Assembly (NCBI GenBank): GCA_963855995.1
Contig: OY979717.1
Location: 8,571,501-8,635,500, forward strand
Source of the DNA: Muricea muricata
Lineage: Eukaryota; Cnidaria; Anthozoa; Malacalcyonacea; Plexauridae
Length of the DNA stretch: 64,000 nucleotides
Direction: 5' to 3'
A program made the position numbers and the translations under genes. Shown here in pieces: positions 53,058 to 64,000 of the stretch. Position 1 is the stretch's first letter. Each line of letters starts with the position of its first letter. The notes under the pieces are model-generated. The model saw nothing but the letters and a program-made list of their open reading frames with translations. It did not search any database and had not been told where the DNA came from.

Positions 53058-54963
53058 TCAAACGTTTGGACGCAATAAGGGGAAATGTAAGTTCATTTCC
53101 TACATTTACGCCAATTTTAGTGGAATATTTAAGGTCACTATGTCAATCTTTTCAAGGGGGTCAGGTCTCCCACTACTGGCATGAATGGACAAAACTAACT
53201 TCCGATAATCAAATCCTAGCCGATATTCGGGGGATAAAAATTGAATGTGTAGAAAATCCTACACAACACCGATTTAATCAAAGGTTTAATAAGAATGAGA
53301 CCAGACACTTGCAGAAGCTCTTGCACGAGATGGAAAATAAACAAATAATCAAGGTTGCAGCAGAACAACCTGGACAAATATTGTCCAGTATCTTTCTGCG
53401 CCCTAAGAAAGATGGTACCTATCGCCTTATTTTAAATCTTAAAAAAATTTAATGAAAATGTGGAATATCACCATTTTAAAATGGATTCCTTAACAAATAT
53501 TATCAGGATTATGGAAAGGGGCTGTTATATGGCATCCATTGACATAAAGGATGCATATTTCTCCTTTGCCATAAACAGTCATGATCAAAAGTTTTTATGT
53601 TTTCAATGGGAAAATTGCACATATCAGTTTACATGCTTGCCTAATGGCCTTTCTTCTGCACCAAGAAACTTGAAAGTACCATTAACTCTTAAAACCAAAA
53701 CTCTTAAAAGTACCATTGTCACAGTTACACAAACAAGGCCATATCTCATTGGGTCACTTAGATGATTTTTACTTGCAGGGCAACAGTTATAAACAATGCC
53801 TTACGAATGTAATTGATACTATCATACTTTTTTCAAGGCTTGGTTTCGTAGTTCACCCAGACAAATCTATTTTCGTGCCATCACAAATTATTACAATATT
53901 AGGATGCACTCTTAATTCAATTAATATGACGGTGAAACTCACCAAGGACAAGATCACAGGCTTAACAAAAGCATGCCAAAATCTATTAGACAGTAAAAGT
54001 TTATCTATTAGAGATGTGGCTAGAGTTATAGGGAAAATAGTTTCCAGTTTCCCAGGTACAAGCTATGGCCCACTATATTATCGGGCTCTTGATCGGAATA
54101 AAACCCATGCTTTAAAACTTAATAAAGGAAATTTTGATGCTCAAATGATTTTGTCTTCAGCATCAAAGTCAGAACTTTGTTGGTGGGTGAACAACATAGC
54201 TAAGGAGCAAAATAATATTGAGAGGGGCCCACCAACTCTTCAGATTACAACAGATGCTTCCTCATCTGGTTGGGGTGCTGAATGCCAGGGAATATTTACT
54301 GGCGGACAATGGTCATTTGTAGAAGCACAACAACATATTAATTACTTAGAGCTATATGCTGCTTTTCTGGGCTTACAAACTTTTGCAAAGAACAAATATC
54401 ACATGCATATCAGACTCAGGCTAGATAATACAACAGGGGTTAGCGTTAAAAACCACATGGGTACAAGTCATTCAGACCAATGCAATAAACTTTGCAAAAC
54501 TATATGGGAATGGTGCATTCAACGGCACATTTGGATCAGTGCTGCTCACTTACCCGGTTCACTTAATACGGTGGCAGATACCGAGTCACGTTGCAAAAAC
54601 AACAATTTAGAATGGATGATTAATCCAGATATTTTGCAACACGCTTTGAAACAGCTATCTTTCAAACCGGAAATTGATTTATTTGCATCGCGGATAAATA
54701 AACAATTTCCGGTATATGCTTCATACAGACCTGACCCCAATGCAATGGCAATAGATGCTTTTACCATTCAATGGACCGACCTAAAATTGTATGCTTTCCC
54801 ACCATTTAGTGCTATTCCACTAGTAATACACAAAATATGTCAGGACCAAGCTCAAGGAATAATAGTAATTCCCGAATGGACAACACAGTATTGGTATCCA
54901 AAAGTTCTCCAACTACTAAACGAAGCGCCAGTAAAACTCAAAGCAAGTCCAAATCTTCTTTAA
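53054..54963 (+). pseudogene. DIRS reverse transcriptase, RNase H and C-terminal domain
   Basis: Three frames joined. 53054-53440: SIFLRPKKDGTYRLILNLKK. An extra A in an A7 run (53441-53447) shifts the frame to NENVEYHHFKMDSL, MASIDIKDAYFSFAI (motif A) and FTCLPNGLSSAPR (motif B). A local rearrangement near 53660-53720 precedes 53716-54963: GHISLGHLDDFYLQG (motif C, LDD), RNase H with LQITTDASSSGWGAE, NYLELYAAFLGL, RLRLDNTTGVS and NTVADTESR, then DLFASRINKQFPVYASYRPD and AFPPFSAIP, the extra domain found after RNase H in DIRS proteins. The polymerase copies RNA into circular DNA. Confidence 0.85.
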
Positions 54964-55999
54964 CTGCCACAAAACCCGCAGGCGGTACACCCGTTACATG
55001 TCAATCTAAACCTACTGGTGTGTCACTTATTGGGGAAAGACTCGACCAATATGGCCTCAGCAGCGCAACCAAAGAGATCCTGATGTCTTCATGGAGATCG
55101 GGTACCAGGAAACAATATAGTACCTATTTAAGCAGATGGAAGCGATATTGCGAAGAAAATCAACTATCAAAACTCAACCCAGGTTTAAATGGTGCAATCG
55201 AGTTCTTGACTTTTTGTTTGAGTCAGGGTTGGGATACAGTGCTTTGAACACCGCTAGATCGGCGTTATCGGCAATTTTACCTTTATTTAATGGCATAAAA
55301 TTTGGAGAGCACCCACTAGTTGGTCGTTTTCTAAAAGGGGTTTATGAACAGCGACCAGCACTACCGCGGTATAAAGCCATCTGGAATGTTGGTGAAGTTT
55401 TAAACTATCTAACAAACCTAAAACAGGTTCCAGAATTATCTTTAAAGGACCTTACTTTAAAGTTAACCATGCTTCTCTGCTTACTCACAGCTCAGCGATG
55501 TCAAACTGTGCACTTATTGGACCTCAAATTTATACAAGAATTAGAAGGAAAATACCACATAACAGTACAGCAGAAATTAAAACAGTCTAGACCGGGCCAA
55601 CATTTAGAACCAATTGTGCTGTTAGAATTTGTTCCAGACAGAAAACTTTGTGTCGTTACTCATCTTCGGGAGTATTTTAAACGAACTGAGGTTTTAAGAG
55701 GGAATAATAGTCAGCTCTTGTTAAGCTATATAAAACCTTTTAAACCAGTGACTAAAGCAACAATAGCTAGGTGGGTTAAAACTACTTTACAACAAGCGGG
55801 TATCGATGTGTCCACCTATACAGCTCATAGCAGCAGAGCAGCTGCTACCTCACATGCTCAAAAACAAGGACTAAACTTGCAAGAGATCATGAAGTCAGCG
55901 GGTTGGACATCGTCGTCCACATTTGAAAAATTTTATAAAAAACCCACCGAAACAATTCATAATTTGGGTGAAGTTGTGTTAAATAGCGTAGTCAGTTAA
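54837..55999 (+). pseudogene. DIRS tyrosine recombinase
   Basis: It overlaps the RT ORF by 127 bp. The first frame (54837-55247) holds LDQYGLSSATKEILMSSWRS, TRKQYSTYLSRWKRYCEEN. A T5 run at 55211-55215 is one T short, and the sequence goes on in the next frame (ESGLGYSALNTARSALSAIL) to 55999. Catalytic residues seen: Arg in LLTAQRCQTVHLL, H-x-x-R in AHSSRAAATSHA, and Tyr in FEKFYKKP. One restored base would give one ORF of about 385 codons. It joins the circular DNA copy to the genome. Confidence 0.87.
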
Positions 56000-56081
56000 T
56001 CTACGTACATTGTTTTGTATTGCTACTGATACAACAAATTTTGGACAGTTGTACTTTATTTCGTATGAGTAGAACTTTGAA

Positions 56082-56398
56082 GTCTCATGGGACTATGTAG
56101 TGACGTAGACTGATGACAAGATAGAATTGGAAATTAAACGAAACTTACCTGGAAGTTGAAGTTTGATTATAATTCTGTCTTGTCATCAGTCAGGAACGAA
56201 GGAGTCACATGCCCAGTTCCCACCCAACCCATAGTTGGGCGACTCCTTCGTTCCAGGGATTCTCCTCATACTCGCTTTGAAGCCTGGTCAGCAAAGCACG
56301 CATGCGCATCTCATGGGACTCCTTCGTTCCTGACTGATGACAAGACAGAATTATAATCAAACTTCAACTTCCAGGTAAGTTTCGTTTAATTTCCAATT
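56082..56398. repeat. DIRS right terminal repeat and inverted pair
   Basis: 56082-56127 is the right terminal repeat. 56125-56206 (from AATTGGAAATTAAACGAAAC) is the exact inverse of 56317-56398. GACTCCTTCGTTCC occurs three times, once inverted. The TTGTCATCAGT word of the terminal repeat is present in each arm. Confidence 0.75.
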
Positions 56399-57790
56399 AA
56401 AGCGCGTTTGTTTTGTCGATAACAATTTTCCAACATTACCATTTGTGCCGGCTAATAGTCAACTATAATCAAAGTTAACAAACCACAGTTAAACAGCTGA
56501 GACGCCGCATAATATATACGTGTTATGTTCTAAAACCCATCTGCTGTTCACGTGACATTATTTGCCTTGACAGTTGTTACAAACGAACTTATATATTATA
56601 ATATTTATAGATTTTCGCGCCATTTTGGCACATTAGCATAATTTATGAAAAAACAATAACACGTTGATATTCACGGTAAAGGGACAGTACTAAAGCGATA
56701 AAACGATACGAAATGTGATATTTAAGCTACGAAATCGCCATATAGATGTAAGTTAAGTATCTTTCTTTATTTGATTTGTATAAACGTTAACCTAATCGAC
56801 TTTATTTGTGATTTATTTAGCAAACCTTTATTATTTGATATATTCGAACGGATGATACAATGATATAATGACAATATTGATATTCAAGCAAAGTAACGAC
56901 TGTATGTAAAGAAATTATGAGGGTAAAGAATAAATAAAGTGTGTAATCTTTGGTGAAATTAATCGACTGTAAGACATTCGGTTGGGTTCGTTCCCAACAA
57001 CAGTTTTAAATTTCGTGTGTTTGTGTTCTAGCAAATATTTCCAACAAACATAATTATTCAGAGTTCACTGTAGCTGTAAGAAAATCGTTAGCGTATTATC
57101 CCTTATTTATCGATAAGGCATTTGCTTTTCGACTTCGTTCAACGTTGACCCCTTTTGACCCCTTATGCTTAAAGCCAGTCTGAAACATGATATCTTCTGG
57201 CTGACAAACTGAGTCAAGCCGAGTAATGTACTGGCAGGCTAATAATGCACACTACTAGTATCCCACTGAATATATTTTGGGTTACATAAATGTCATTTTC
57301 CAATAACCTATAAAATAATCAAAGCTCCGCAGTATTCCCTACCTTGCAGGAAACCTAGTACTTTAACTATCACAACACGATCTACTTTAGTAAAATAGGT
57401 TCACGCCTAACATAATCTACCCGCTGGGAATGATATCATGGAAGCTTTAGATTTGACTACAAATTCTCTCCTATAAACCCATATTCGTCTTCGCTTTGGA
57501 TCATCTGATGTTTTCAAGACCTTAAATTATCGATCAATGCTGATTTTTTACGGTAAAATCTTATTGTCGTGCTCGTTCTCCTCGACTTTTCAGACCAAAC
57601 AACCCTCCCCTAAACCAAACGCCTGCGGAGGAGGTAGCTCGTTCTCGATTATTTGCACAAAGAAACCAAACCGTCTCAGTGCCGCAAAGAAAAGAAAAGA
57701 AAAGAAAATACAAATACAAAGAAAATATAAAGAGCTCCGTAAAAAATTGGTTATTTAGTATACTCATTGACAAACACTCGCACCGACTCA
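56399..57790 (+). other. intergenic, DIRS to second foldback
   Basis: AT-rich, no gene recognised. An A/G-rich stretch with AAGAAAAGAAAAGAAAAG lies at 57685-57720. Confidence 0.5.
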
Positions 57791-57800
57791 CGCTGTTTAC

Positions 57801-58669
57801 ACTACTGTGAAATACGCACGACATTGGACACGACATTCGACACGAGATTCAACACGACATTCGACACGCATTCAAAAACCGTACGCGCGCATTTCAATCG
57901 TTCAAAAGTATACCAACAGATATAGTCATTATTTAACTTACGAATTGAACTAGAAAGGAACTACAACACTCACTTCTTACCAGTTAACAACAATAACTAT
58001 ATTTAATACCTATAATAGCCGAAATTTTCAGTCAAAGCGGTCTGTCTCATGCCCCAAATATACAGTACAATACTACAACTGATTAGACAAACGAGATTTG
58101 AAGTCTTCTCGAGTAAACTGAAAATTTTCTCCGCCCCAATAGACGATTTGCATGTTAGACTTTTCGGCTAAAATTCTATCAAAAGTAGTAACTTTTCCTC
58201 GCGTAATACAAATGTATACAAATTTGCAAACTTTGCGAGGCCACATTTTCCATGTTTTACAACATTTCGCCACCAAACTTGGCAATTCTACTAATTTTAG
58301 GATGCTCTTTTTAACTGTGGTAAAAGATTTTGTTCGTCTTGCCTTGATTAAAAGTTAGTCTAACATGCAAATCGTCTATTGGGGCGGAGAAAATTTTCAG
58401 TTTACTCGAGAAGACTTACTGTATATACTGTATATTTGGGGCATGAGATGGACCGCTTTGACTGAAAATTTCGGCAATTACAGGTATTAAATATAGTTAT
58501 TGTTGTTAACTGGTAAGAAGTGAGTGTTGTAGTTCCTTTCTAGTTCAATTCGTAAGTTAAATAATGACTATATCTGTTGGTATACTTTTGAACGATTGAA
58601 ATGAGCGCGTACGGTTTTTGAATGTAGTGTCGAATGTCGTGTCCAATGTCGTGCATATTTCACAGTAGT
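57801..58669. mobile_element. foldback element, 9-bp TSD GCTGTTTAC
   Basis: ACTACTGTGAAATACGCACG at the left is inverted at the right end. GCTGTTTAC occurs directly at 57792-57800 and 58670-58678. The arms are inverted for most of the 869 bp. A 9-bp duplication with long inverted ends suggests Mutator-like (MULE) ancestry. The subterminal GACACGACATTCGACACGAG is shared with the larger foldback. Confidence 0.85.
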
Positions 58670-58678
58670 GCTGTTTAC

Positions 58679-59440
58679 AAATATGTAGACACTTCCGCTA
58701 TTAATATCTTGGGCTTCAAAGCGACGGCATTTTTTGATCAAATTTAGAAATACTGCATGCACAGAAGGAAAATATAGACCAAAAATTATATACCCCAAGA
58801 TCTTTATAAAATCTTTGTACTTGAGGCAACCGTAAGCGTTGTTGACGTACAGAGCCTGAATCTTCGAGCATTCACATTATGTTATCTTTATATTTCTTAC
58901 TTGAGATGTTATTCAACTCGAGATATTATTCAACTCGATCTGCACCAATGGTTCGTTACTGTCTTACACTTGGAATATCTCGCTGGCAACCATAGAAATC
59001 TGTTTCACTGTGAAATTTAGCCCATTTAGAATTGAGCTATTTAGAATATGCTCAAACAAAACGTATGCAAACGGTTAATCTCAAACCAGCTTCTCGTATT
59101 ACGATCCTATTTATATTGGCGTCTTGCTGTTTGAATTTGAAATTCATGAAGGTCACGTCATGCGTCATCATGAACTCAACAGCCGAATGTAGAAGACGGA
59201 TTTCAGCTTAAAAAGGCGGATTTGTTACGGTCCACACGAAAAGGTTACCTGCCAAAGATATGTACCATAAAGTTGGTTAGGTTCATCCACTCTAGGACGG
59301 GAAACTCGTAGCCTGCGGGCGAACCTAGCTAATAACGAAACGTCTAATTGGGATATTTACGACGGAAAACCAATAACAGGAAAATCACCATAACGAACGA
59401 ACGGGAACATGCTGAGTGAATGAAGTCATCTTTCCGAGAA
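58679..59440 (+). other. intergenic between second foldback and the duplicated block
   Basis: No gene seen. A TAGCCTGCGGGCGAACC word at 59311 resembles repeat edges at 5080 and 10137. Confidence 0.4.
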
Positions 59441-59444
59441 TTAT

Positions 59445-59640
59445 TCCCATCCTTACTTAATATCCGCCTTGATTTACCGCCTCTAAAAAGTCTTTCAAGT
59501 TAAAGAAATTTCATATGATCTTTCCAAATATGCTCCTTAAAGTGTTTATGTAACGATATTTCCTCCAACGATCTGTCGATTGCATTGTGAAGATTGATTA
59601 AAATCACTCCATAATTTCTCTGATAAATGTCTTACTTGTC
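59445..59640 (-). repeat. empty-site paralogue of the hAT insertion locus
   Basis: The inverse of this stretch matches 19905-20030 joined to 22458-22508: GAAATTTCTTTAACTTGAAA runs straight into GACTTTTTAGAGGCGG. It holds one copy of the target and no hAT element. Confidence 0.85.
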
Positions 59641-60205
59641 GAGGTATACAATCTTATTTGGTACGAAATAGCACAACCACGATTTTCAAGAAGCTTCATT
59701 TATTTAAAAAGTTGTTAAAATATTACACATAAACTGCCATGCCTGGATGTTCATCACAGCATACCCATGCACATGCACATGCATACTTGTATTACATTAT
59801 TATATATGTAACAAAATGAGCAAAGACACTCCATTATACAGTATGATGTCGGTGGATGTCACGGTTATTTGCATGTCCAGTAAAGTGGAATACCTCGACA
59901 AAAAAGAGAGTTACAAAATTCCACCAAAGAAGTTACATTGTCATTTTAACCCTAGCAATGCAATCAACAAAATGTTCGACAAAACATTGTTTCATAAACA
60001 CTTTCAACTTCTTTTGCTTTTAATCTGTAGTTATATTTTGACTGTTAAAAAAAATGAATTTCTGACGAAATGAATAAGAATAATTTGAAATTTGCGTTGC
60101 GAAACTAAATTGTCGGGCTGACAACACCACTGTTTGCAACGGCACGTGCATTGGCATAATGTTGGCTTTCGAGAGTACAGTCTGAATTCTGAAAGCAGAT
60201 TTATA

Positions 60206-60408
60206 CAGTGGCGGATCTAGCGTAAGTCAAAATAAATTACCACAGCTCATTCTAGGATATATTTACATTTTAAAATACCTTCAAAGCAACTTCATTGGTT
60301 AGATTTTATTCTTTTGAAATTCATAACCTATGACATTGTTATAAAGTTATTTTGAATTTAAAATTGAGCTGCTATAATTTATTTTGACTTACCCTGAATC
60401 CGCCACCG
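60206..60408. mobile_element. hAT-type MITE, TSD GATTTATA
   Basis: CAGTGGCGGATCTAGCGTAA at the left and its inverse at the right (TTACCCTGAATCCGCCACCG). GATTTATA at 60198-60205 and 60409-60416. Gene A has the empty site (GCAGATTTATGCACC on the opposite strand near 16577). Confidence 0.85.
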
Positions 60409-60947
60409 GATTTATACACCAGAATACATTAAGAAGGGCAGGGGCCATTGCAAGGCGATCGCCACATATATTAAATCGTTTTTTTACTGACCAGGTTGAG
60501 TACAAGTAAACACTGAATGCAAACTTGAAAAAGTTTTGAATGGTTGCACATGATGCAACAACTAATTAATTGATTGGTGGTCTGGCCATCTTACGGGTCA
60601 GCTACAATCAAACGCTTTTAATTTGTTCAATCTGTTGTACATTTTTAAAACCATCTTTCGCGAATCCCTTTCATCATATTCCTATTAGAAAAATCTGCTA
60701 AACAAGGTATTTTGAACGTTATTTTGTGGATTTTAAATAAGATAAAATTTATAAAAAACAACAACAAAATCCCGCGCAATTATAAATATACATGATAGTG
60801 TGACACGAAAGCTTTAAATTGTTTTCTACACGATTATTTACTCAGCCCAGTTAATGTTTCTCAAAACTCATGGACACAGATTGCCATTAGTTTTTTTAAG
60901 TATAGTACGGTTCCATATTGTTCCACTTTTTTTCAATTGTTGAATCT

Positions 60948-61292
60948 TTAATTTTTCTCATTTCGTCCAAGTGTCTCTTCTAAATCTCGTTTAATTTTTT
61001 TCTGGATCTCTTTCAATTCATTTTGCAAGTTTAAACGAAGATTTTCTAATTTACTCTCGACGGTTTTTTCAAAATGATCTTCCCAGGTATTATCCATTTC
61101 TTTTTCTTTTTGCTTGTCAGTTGCGCCATCCACTGCGTCGTTTCTACCACCCAAGTGCAATGCGTCCCAACAGTTTTGAAGCATTCTCCTTTTCTTTTTT
61201 GGGGACTCAATGTAGCCGGGTTTTTCGTCCAGTTTACATTTGAAGTACGGAAATCTGTTCATATTTTTCTCAAGTACGATAATAAATTCAGC
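60948..61292 (-). CDS. gene C last exon: coiled coil
   Basis: Acceptor tttcatag ends at 61293. 114 codons; [18 protein letters not shown] is identical to gene A. Confidence 0.84.
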   Translation of the reverse strand, partial: AEFIIVLEKNMNRFPYFKCKLDEKPGYIESPKKKRRMLQNCWDALHLGGRNDAVDGATDKQKEKEMDNTWEDHFEKTVESKLENLRLNLQNELKEIQKKIKRDLEETLGRNEKN

Positions 61293-64000
61293 CTATGAAA
61301 AATTAGATTATATTTTAGTCACATACGTCCTTAGATTGCCAATGACAGGAGAAGTAACAAGGAGAAGCTAGTCCTAGATCAAGGCGTCATACCTCAAACG
61401 TACGACGCTTAGTTACAGGCTCGGTTTGCCGAGCCAAAACTTCAGTCCGGCTTAATACCAAAATCGTGATAAAATACAGCGAGCGATTAGATCGTATATG
61501 ACAAAATGTATGACAAAATTATATGACAAAAATTTCAGATTGGGATGTGTTTCAGCTCGGTTTGCGCTGCCCAGGCTGAAATTACAGCGCAGGTTGAGTT
61601 CGTCATGTAATCGCTTCAGTCCGGGCTGAAATTATTGTAAACACATCATTTAACAGTGTTTTCGTGTTTTATTTCCTTCGATTTGTTTTCAAAACTCTCA
61701 CACAAGTGCAATAAAGATCTGGGCAAATTTTAAGCGGTAAAATAAGGCAAAATAGCTCAATTTCCATACATTATTGTCTCAGACTGGGCTGAAATCTCAG
61801 CCTAGACTTACACTGGAATTTTAAATCAGCCCGGGCTGAATGTGTCCATGTAATCGTGAAACAATTTCGGCTCGGTTGAGAGGGCTGGAACTCAGCCCGG
61901 ACTAAACACTCTCCATGTAATCGGCCCCTTATTGTACTGATATATATTTGGAATGTGAAAATTACAAAAACATTTGCATCTTCTATAGGGTTGGCTATAC
62001 TAAATTTTGACAGAACATGAAAATTTCTAGTCTAAAGAAATGCGTATACACCAAAAAATCGGAGAGTAAAGGAGAGGACGATTAAACTGAATTTATATCT
62101 ATACGCATTTGAAACTTGGGATCACGACAGAAGAAATTCCTGCAAAATCAGTGATTTACAATTAGGGGCGAGTTTCATCCTTGTTTATCGTGCTGAAATT
62201 TAGGTGCATGTTCTCGAATCTCTCGAATGTACTGTAAGTTTAAGTTTAAATTTATTTCTTCTCACCCTTCTTAGAAACTTGTCAAAACTTGCAGATTTCA
62301 TTACTTCATCTGCATCGCCAACAGCTAAACCAATTAAAGCATTGTTCACAACAATAGACATTATCAACAGAAACAAAATGAGAATGACCATTTTTAATTC
62401 ATAAATCGCTGGATACCATCCAACTGTAACAAACAGGTTATCATAATCAATGCCGTTCGTCATCGCCACAAATGTTGAAACGAATGAAATCCAAATATTC
62501 CTGAAACTGTCATGTTCTGCGAGAAGTACGTAGAAGGTGGTGGTGAAACTGAGCAGGTATATTGCAACCACAATACATATCTAAGGAAAAACATAAACAA
62601 ATGTGAGATTATTGTCGCAATTCTTTCCCTAGCATGTAATACGGCATACATGTAATGTTTTGAGCCACAGCCAAAATATGGTTATGATAAGCACATTATG
62701 AGGTCAGGATCGGAATCTGTCAGAATAGAATATAGGATCAGACAATAAACATTTTTATCTGTACATGAACTCTCAGGAAGAGTAAGACAAATTACGGCCG
62801 AAAATAGACATCTTGGATGAAAAAAGAACTAACTTTAGTGGTTAGGTTTAGGTGGTTAACTTTACACATATAGCTATGTATTGCTTCTTTGTGCCTTTTG
62901 GAAACGAGCAAATTACATAGCTGTCATGAGTACCACTTAACTCGATCCGATAACTGTTTTTCTATTTAAAGTTGCCAAGCGCTAAACATATCACGTGACG
63001 GAAACCCATCAATTGCGGTATGGCCCATAGAGATTATAAAAGAATAGAGGCGGCATCCTGATTAAAATTCAGTCAAGCTCGCGGGACAAATTGAAGCTTG
63101 CTAATGGGGGGCAAATTTAAGACCCGGATGTATAGTTGTGCACCTATTGGCTGGTTATCGACTTTTCACAACAAGAATCGAGAAAGCTCGAGAAAAACTT
63201 TTTTCCGATTTTTTCGCACTCAAAGTTTTTTATGTAAAAACAAAGGAGAAGATGTTAAAGATTAGTGCGGGATTGCCTTGAACGTTTTGAATTTTGTGTT
63301 TTGAATACAGGATAAAGCTGGGTATGTTTAATATTGAGTATTTGTGAGCGAAAATGCAATTTTTGGACTCGAGATATCAGATGAACACACTAGAAAAGTC
63401 CTTAAAGTTTAAATACATCGCAGTATTGTGGTTGTACGCCTTGTTGCATCTCTAAAACAAATTTGATAACTGTTTGAAGGTAAATAAGTTCAATTTGTGT
63501 CCAGATGTTGGATAATTTAGCAGATATTTTGCAAAACCTCGCTGCAAAAAGCCGGTCAAAAATTGGTTGCTATGCGTTGCTAAGGAGAACCTAAGGTTGA
63601 AAAACTTCAATATTTACACAAAAATCTGGCTGTCTGCACCTAAAATTACAAAAACTAGAAAGCTACAACGTATTTTCTCATTATAGCCAATATCTGCGTG
63701 CATCATGGTCATAAAAACAAGCAAAAATTGACAAAAACTGTGTGTTTTCAGTATACCTCCGGAACTTAAATTCCGGGGCCCCCATTAGTTTTATTCAATT
63801 TGTCCCGCGATTCGTCATCCGATGCCGCCTCTATTCTTTTGTAATCTCTATGGTATGGCCGCTGTAGCTTAAGTATATCGTGTTCTCTTTTTATAAAAAT
63901 AGAAAAAAGTGTACGGCATTATTGAAACAATACGAACCCTCATCAGCGTCCAGAATATCTTTTGAACAAGTATGATGTATATCCCAAGAACTGGCACAAG
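60948..64000 (-). CDS. TRPA-like cation channel, gene C (5' part outside window)
   Basis: Exons on the minus strand: 64000-63938 (partial), 62580-62266 and 61292-60948, phase 0 throughout. They encode LVPVLGIYIILVQKIFWTLM (end of S4-S5), then S5-pore-S6 (STFVAMTNGIDY, GLAVGDADEV) and the coiled coil. The pore exon differs from gene A at about two of 105 residues. The last exon lacks ten codons after YIESPKKKRR and ends GRNEKN because of a small change near the stop. The polyadenylation hexamer of gene A is altered here. Upstream exons lie beyond 64000. A MITE (60206) lies past its stop and a TIR element (63026) in its intron. Confidence 0.85.
61380..61930. repeat. gene C copy of the CAGCCCGGGCTGA-rich intronic repeat
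   Basis: Inverse of 15080-15580, with the same end (CATGTAATCGGCCCC) and the same spaced palindromic words. Confidence 0.5.
62266..62580 (-). CDS. gene C exon: S5, pore, S6
   Basis: Acceptor tttccttag ends at 62581; donor AGG|GTGAGA. 105 codons with the same TNG pore motif as gene A. Confidence 0.87.
63026..63852. mobile_element. TIR element, TSD GTATGGCC
   Basis: CATAGAGATTATAAAAGAAT and its inverse (ATTCTTTTGTAATCTCTATG) are the ends; the inverted part runs through GAGGCGGCATC. GTATGGCC at 63018-63025 and 63853-63860. Gene A has the single-copy site (GCGGGTCATACGGCAATGG near 12651-12668). 827 bp, non-coding. Confidence 0.88.
63938..64000 (-). CDS. gene C exon (partial): end of S4-S5 region
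   Basis: 21 codons from the window edge to AGG|GTTCGT; same border as gene A exon 12324-12563. Confidence 0.82.

Larger units (their letters stand above)
51385..56398 (+). mobile_element. DIRS-type retrotransposon (tyrosine recombinase)
   Basis: Inverted terminal repeats: TCTATCTTGTCATCAGTCTA-CGTCACTACGTAGTCCCATGAGA (51389-51433) and its inverse at 56082-56127. Between them lie an ORF1 (gag-like), an RT-RNase H ORF and a tyrosine-recombinase ORF, overlapping as in DIRS elements. Beyond the right repeat, 56282-56312 is complementary to sequence just inside the left end (GCATGCGTGCTTTGCTGA), as expected of a DIRS internal complementary region. An 82-bp perfect inverted pair (56125-56206, 56317-56398) closes the right side. 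Such elements integrate as circles through the recombinase, without target duplication. Confidence 0.85.

Overview
The window reads as AT-rich genomic DNA of an invertebrate animal. It has short exons with GT-AG borders and conserved phases, AT-rich introns full of transposons, no bacterial-style operons, and CR1/L2-like LINE, Penelope, DIRS and hAT elements side by side. That repeat mix and an expanded family of TRPA-like channels fit a cnidarian best, but this is inference; no single-copy marker gene is present to prove it.

Three copies of a TRPA-like cation channel gene are the host genes I can support. Gene A (+, exons from 12 to 16059) enters from the left edge and is complete at its 3' end. 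Gene B (-, 47731 to 23803) is complete as I read it: 12 coding exons, matching phase at every junction, 814 codons. Gene C (-, 64000 to 60948) is cut by the right edge. Each, where visible, encodes N-terminal ankyrin repeats, six membrane segments with a pore loop, a GLAVGD motif after S6 and a C-terminal coiled coil. A and B are convergent. A and C are near-identical and form an inverted segmental duplication that includes introns and 3' flank (about 12.3-17.0 and 19.9-22.5 kb against 64.0-59.4 kb).

Layout. 0.3-6.6 kb: gene A intron with nested palindromic elements, a split tRNA-like SINE and a captured RecQ-like helicase fragment. 7.8-12.3 kb: intron with a broken LINE, small TIR elements and a palindromic Penelope copy. 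12.6-14.4 kb: intron with a second, short Penelope copy. 17-19.9 kb: repeat-rich insertion unique to the A side. 20.0-22.4 kb: hAT element with a nearly full-length but broken transposase. 23.8-47.7 kb: gene B, whose largest intron (25.7-39.3 kb) holds two LINEs, a hAT derivative, a rve-type transposase pseudogene, a tRNA-like SINE and palindromes. 47.85-50.35 kb: a 2.5 kb foldback element with 20-bp tandem arrays, directly upstream of gene B. 51.4-56.4 kb: a DIRS-type tyrosine-recombinase retrotransposon. 57.8-58.7 kb: a second foldback with a 9-bp target duplication. 59.4-64 kb: the gene C half of the inverted duplication.

Because A and C are paralogous, several insertions have a visible empty site in the other copy. 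This gives their exact ends, target duplications and relative age without a database. Frames and splice sites were read by eye; no search or alignment program was run.
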